From assembly GCA_944391275.1 (NCBI GenBank), contig CALXSZ010000023.1, positions 1 through 5,321 of the forward strand: a stretch of DNA of 5,321 nt, read 5' to 3'. The stretch is from an uncultured Syntrophomonadaceae bacterium (GTDB taxonomy: Bacteria; Bacillota; Syntrophomonadia; Syntrophomonadales; Syntrophomonadaceae). Below are positions 5,197 to 5,321 of the stretch, piece by piece; within the stretch, counting starts at the first letter, position 1, and every line of letters begins with the position of its first letter. The notes under the pieces were generated by a model. It saw only the letters and a program-made list of their open reading frames with translations, was not told where the DNA came from and did no database searches. A program made the translations under genes and the position numbers.

Positions 5197-5321
5197 TTAT
5201 AGAAGATCGCTGCGATTTTGTTGTTTCAGAGAAGAAACAATCTCACGAATGTCTTGGGCACGGCCGCGATCCGCAATGAAAACGATATCGTCGGTTTCTA
5301 CAACAAGAAGATCATGAACCC
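5197..5321 (-). CDS. C-terminal fragment of probable mannose-1-phosphate guanylyltransferase
   Basis: An open frame enters from the right edge and runs for 40 codons to TAA at 5199-5197; the start lies outside the window. The visible end reads VHDLLVVETDDIVFIADRGR, followed by AQDIREIVSSLKQQNRSDLL. The pattern 'DLLVVETDD..F.ADR.RAQDIREIV..LK' is characteristic of the C terminus of single-domain GDP-mannose pyrophosphorylases, which make GDP-mannose from mannose-1-phosphate and GTP. The catalytic nucleotidyltransferase motifs are not in the window, so another sugar nucleotidyltransferase cannot be excluded. No terminator or promoter appears in the 54 bp before the glycosyltransferase gene, so the two are probably cotranscribed, supplying the donor and its user from one message. 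Confidence 0.75.
   Translation of the reverse strand, partial: VHDLLVVETDDIVFIADRGRAQDIREIVSSLKQQNRSDLL

Overview
The window looks like a chromosomal segment of a Gram-positive bacterium of the Bacillota (Firmicutes), of moderate G+C. The basis is strong AAGGAGG-type ribosome binding sites, frequent TTG/GTG starts, tRNA genes that all encode CCA, short U-tract terminators, and two proteins with typically Firmicute architecture: an EF2568-type cysteine desulfurase-like enzyme and a methionine aminopeptidase with an N-terminal SEC-C zinc motif. I cannot name genus or family. There is no sign of phage, insertion sequence, CRISPR or recent horizontal transfer.

Positions 1-754 form a dense tRNA cluster: Asn(GUU), a CAU tRNA (Met or lysidine-type Ile2), Glu(UUC), Val(UAC), then a second identical Glu-Val pair. 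A consensus sigma-A-type promoter (TTGACA, 17 bp, TATAAT) precedes tRNA-Asn. Three intrinsic terminator-like hairpins divide the cluster into Asn | CAU-Glu-Val | Glu-Val, yet only the first segment has a recognisable promoter.

Positions 830-2921 hold two plus-strand genes: a PLP-dependent cysteine desulfurase-like protein (TTG start) and a type I methionine aminopeptidase (TTG start). The second has its own extended -10 promoter in the 76-bp gap. A hairpin between convergent genes (2927-2965) can terminate transcription in both directions, and the stop codon of the opposing gene lies in its loop.

Positions 2940-5321 are a minus-strand operon, read right to left: the C-terminal 40 codons of a probable mannose-1-phosphate guanylyltransferase (GDP-mannose synthesis), a GT-B (GT4-like) glycosyltransferase, and a 346-aa protein of a glycosyltransferase-associated family that I predict to be an alpha-helical toroid of unknown function. 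The last two overlap by 14 bp and are probably translationally coupled. Together they suggest a GDP-mannose-dependent mannosyl transfer or oligosaccharide-making system whose product is unknown. This is the part of the window most likely to repay experimental work.
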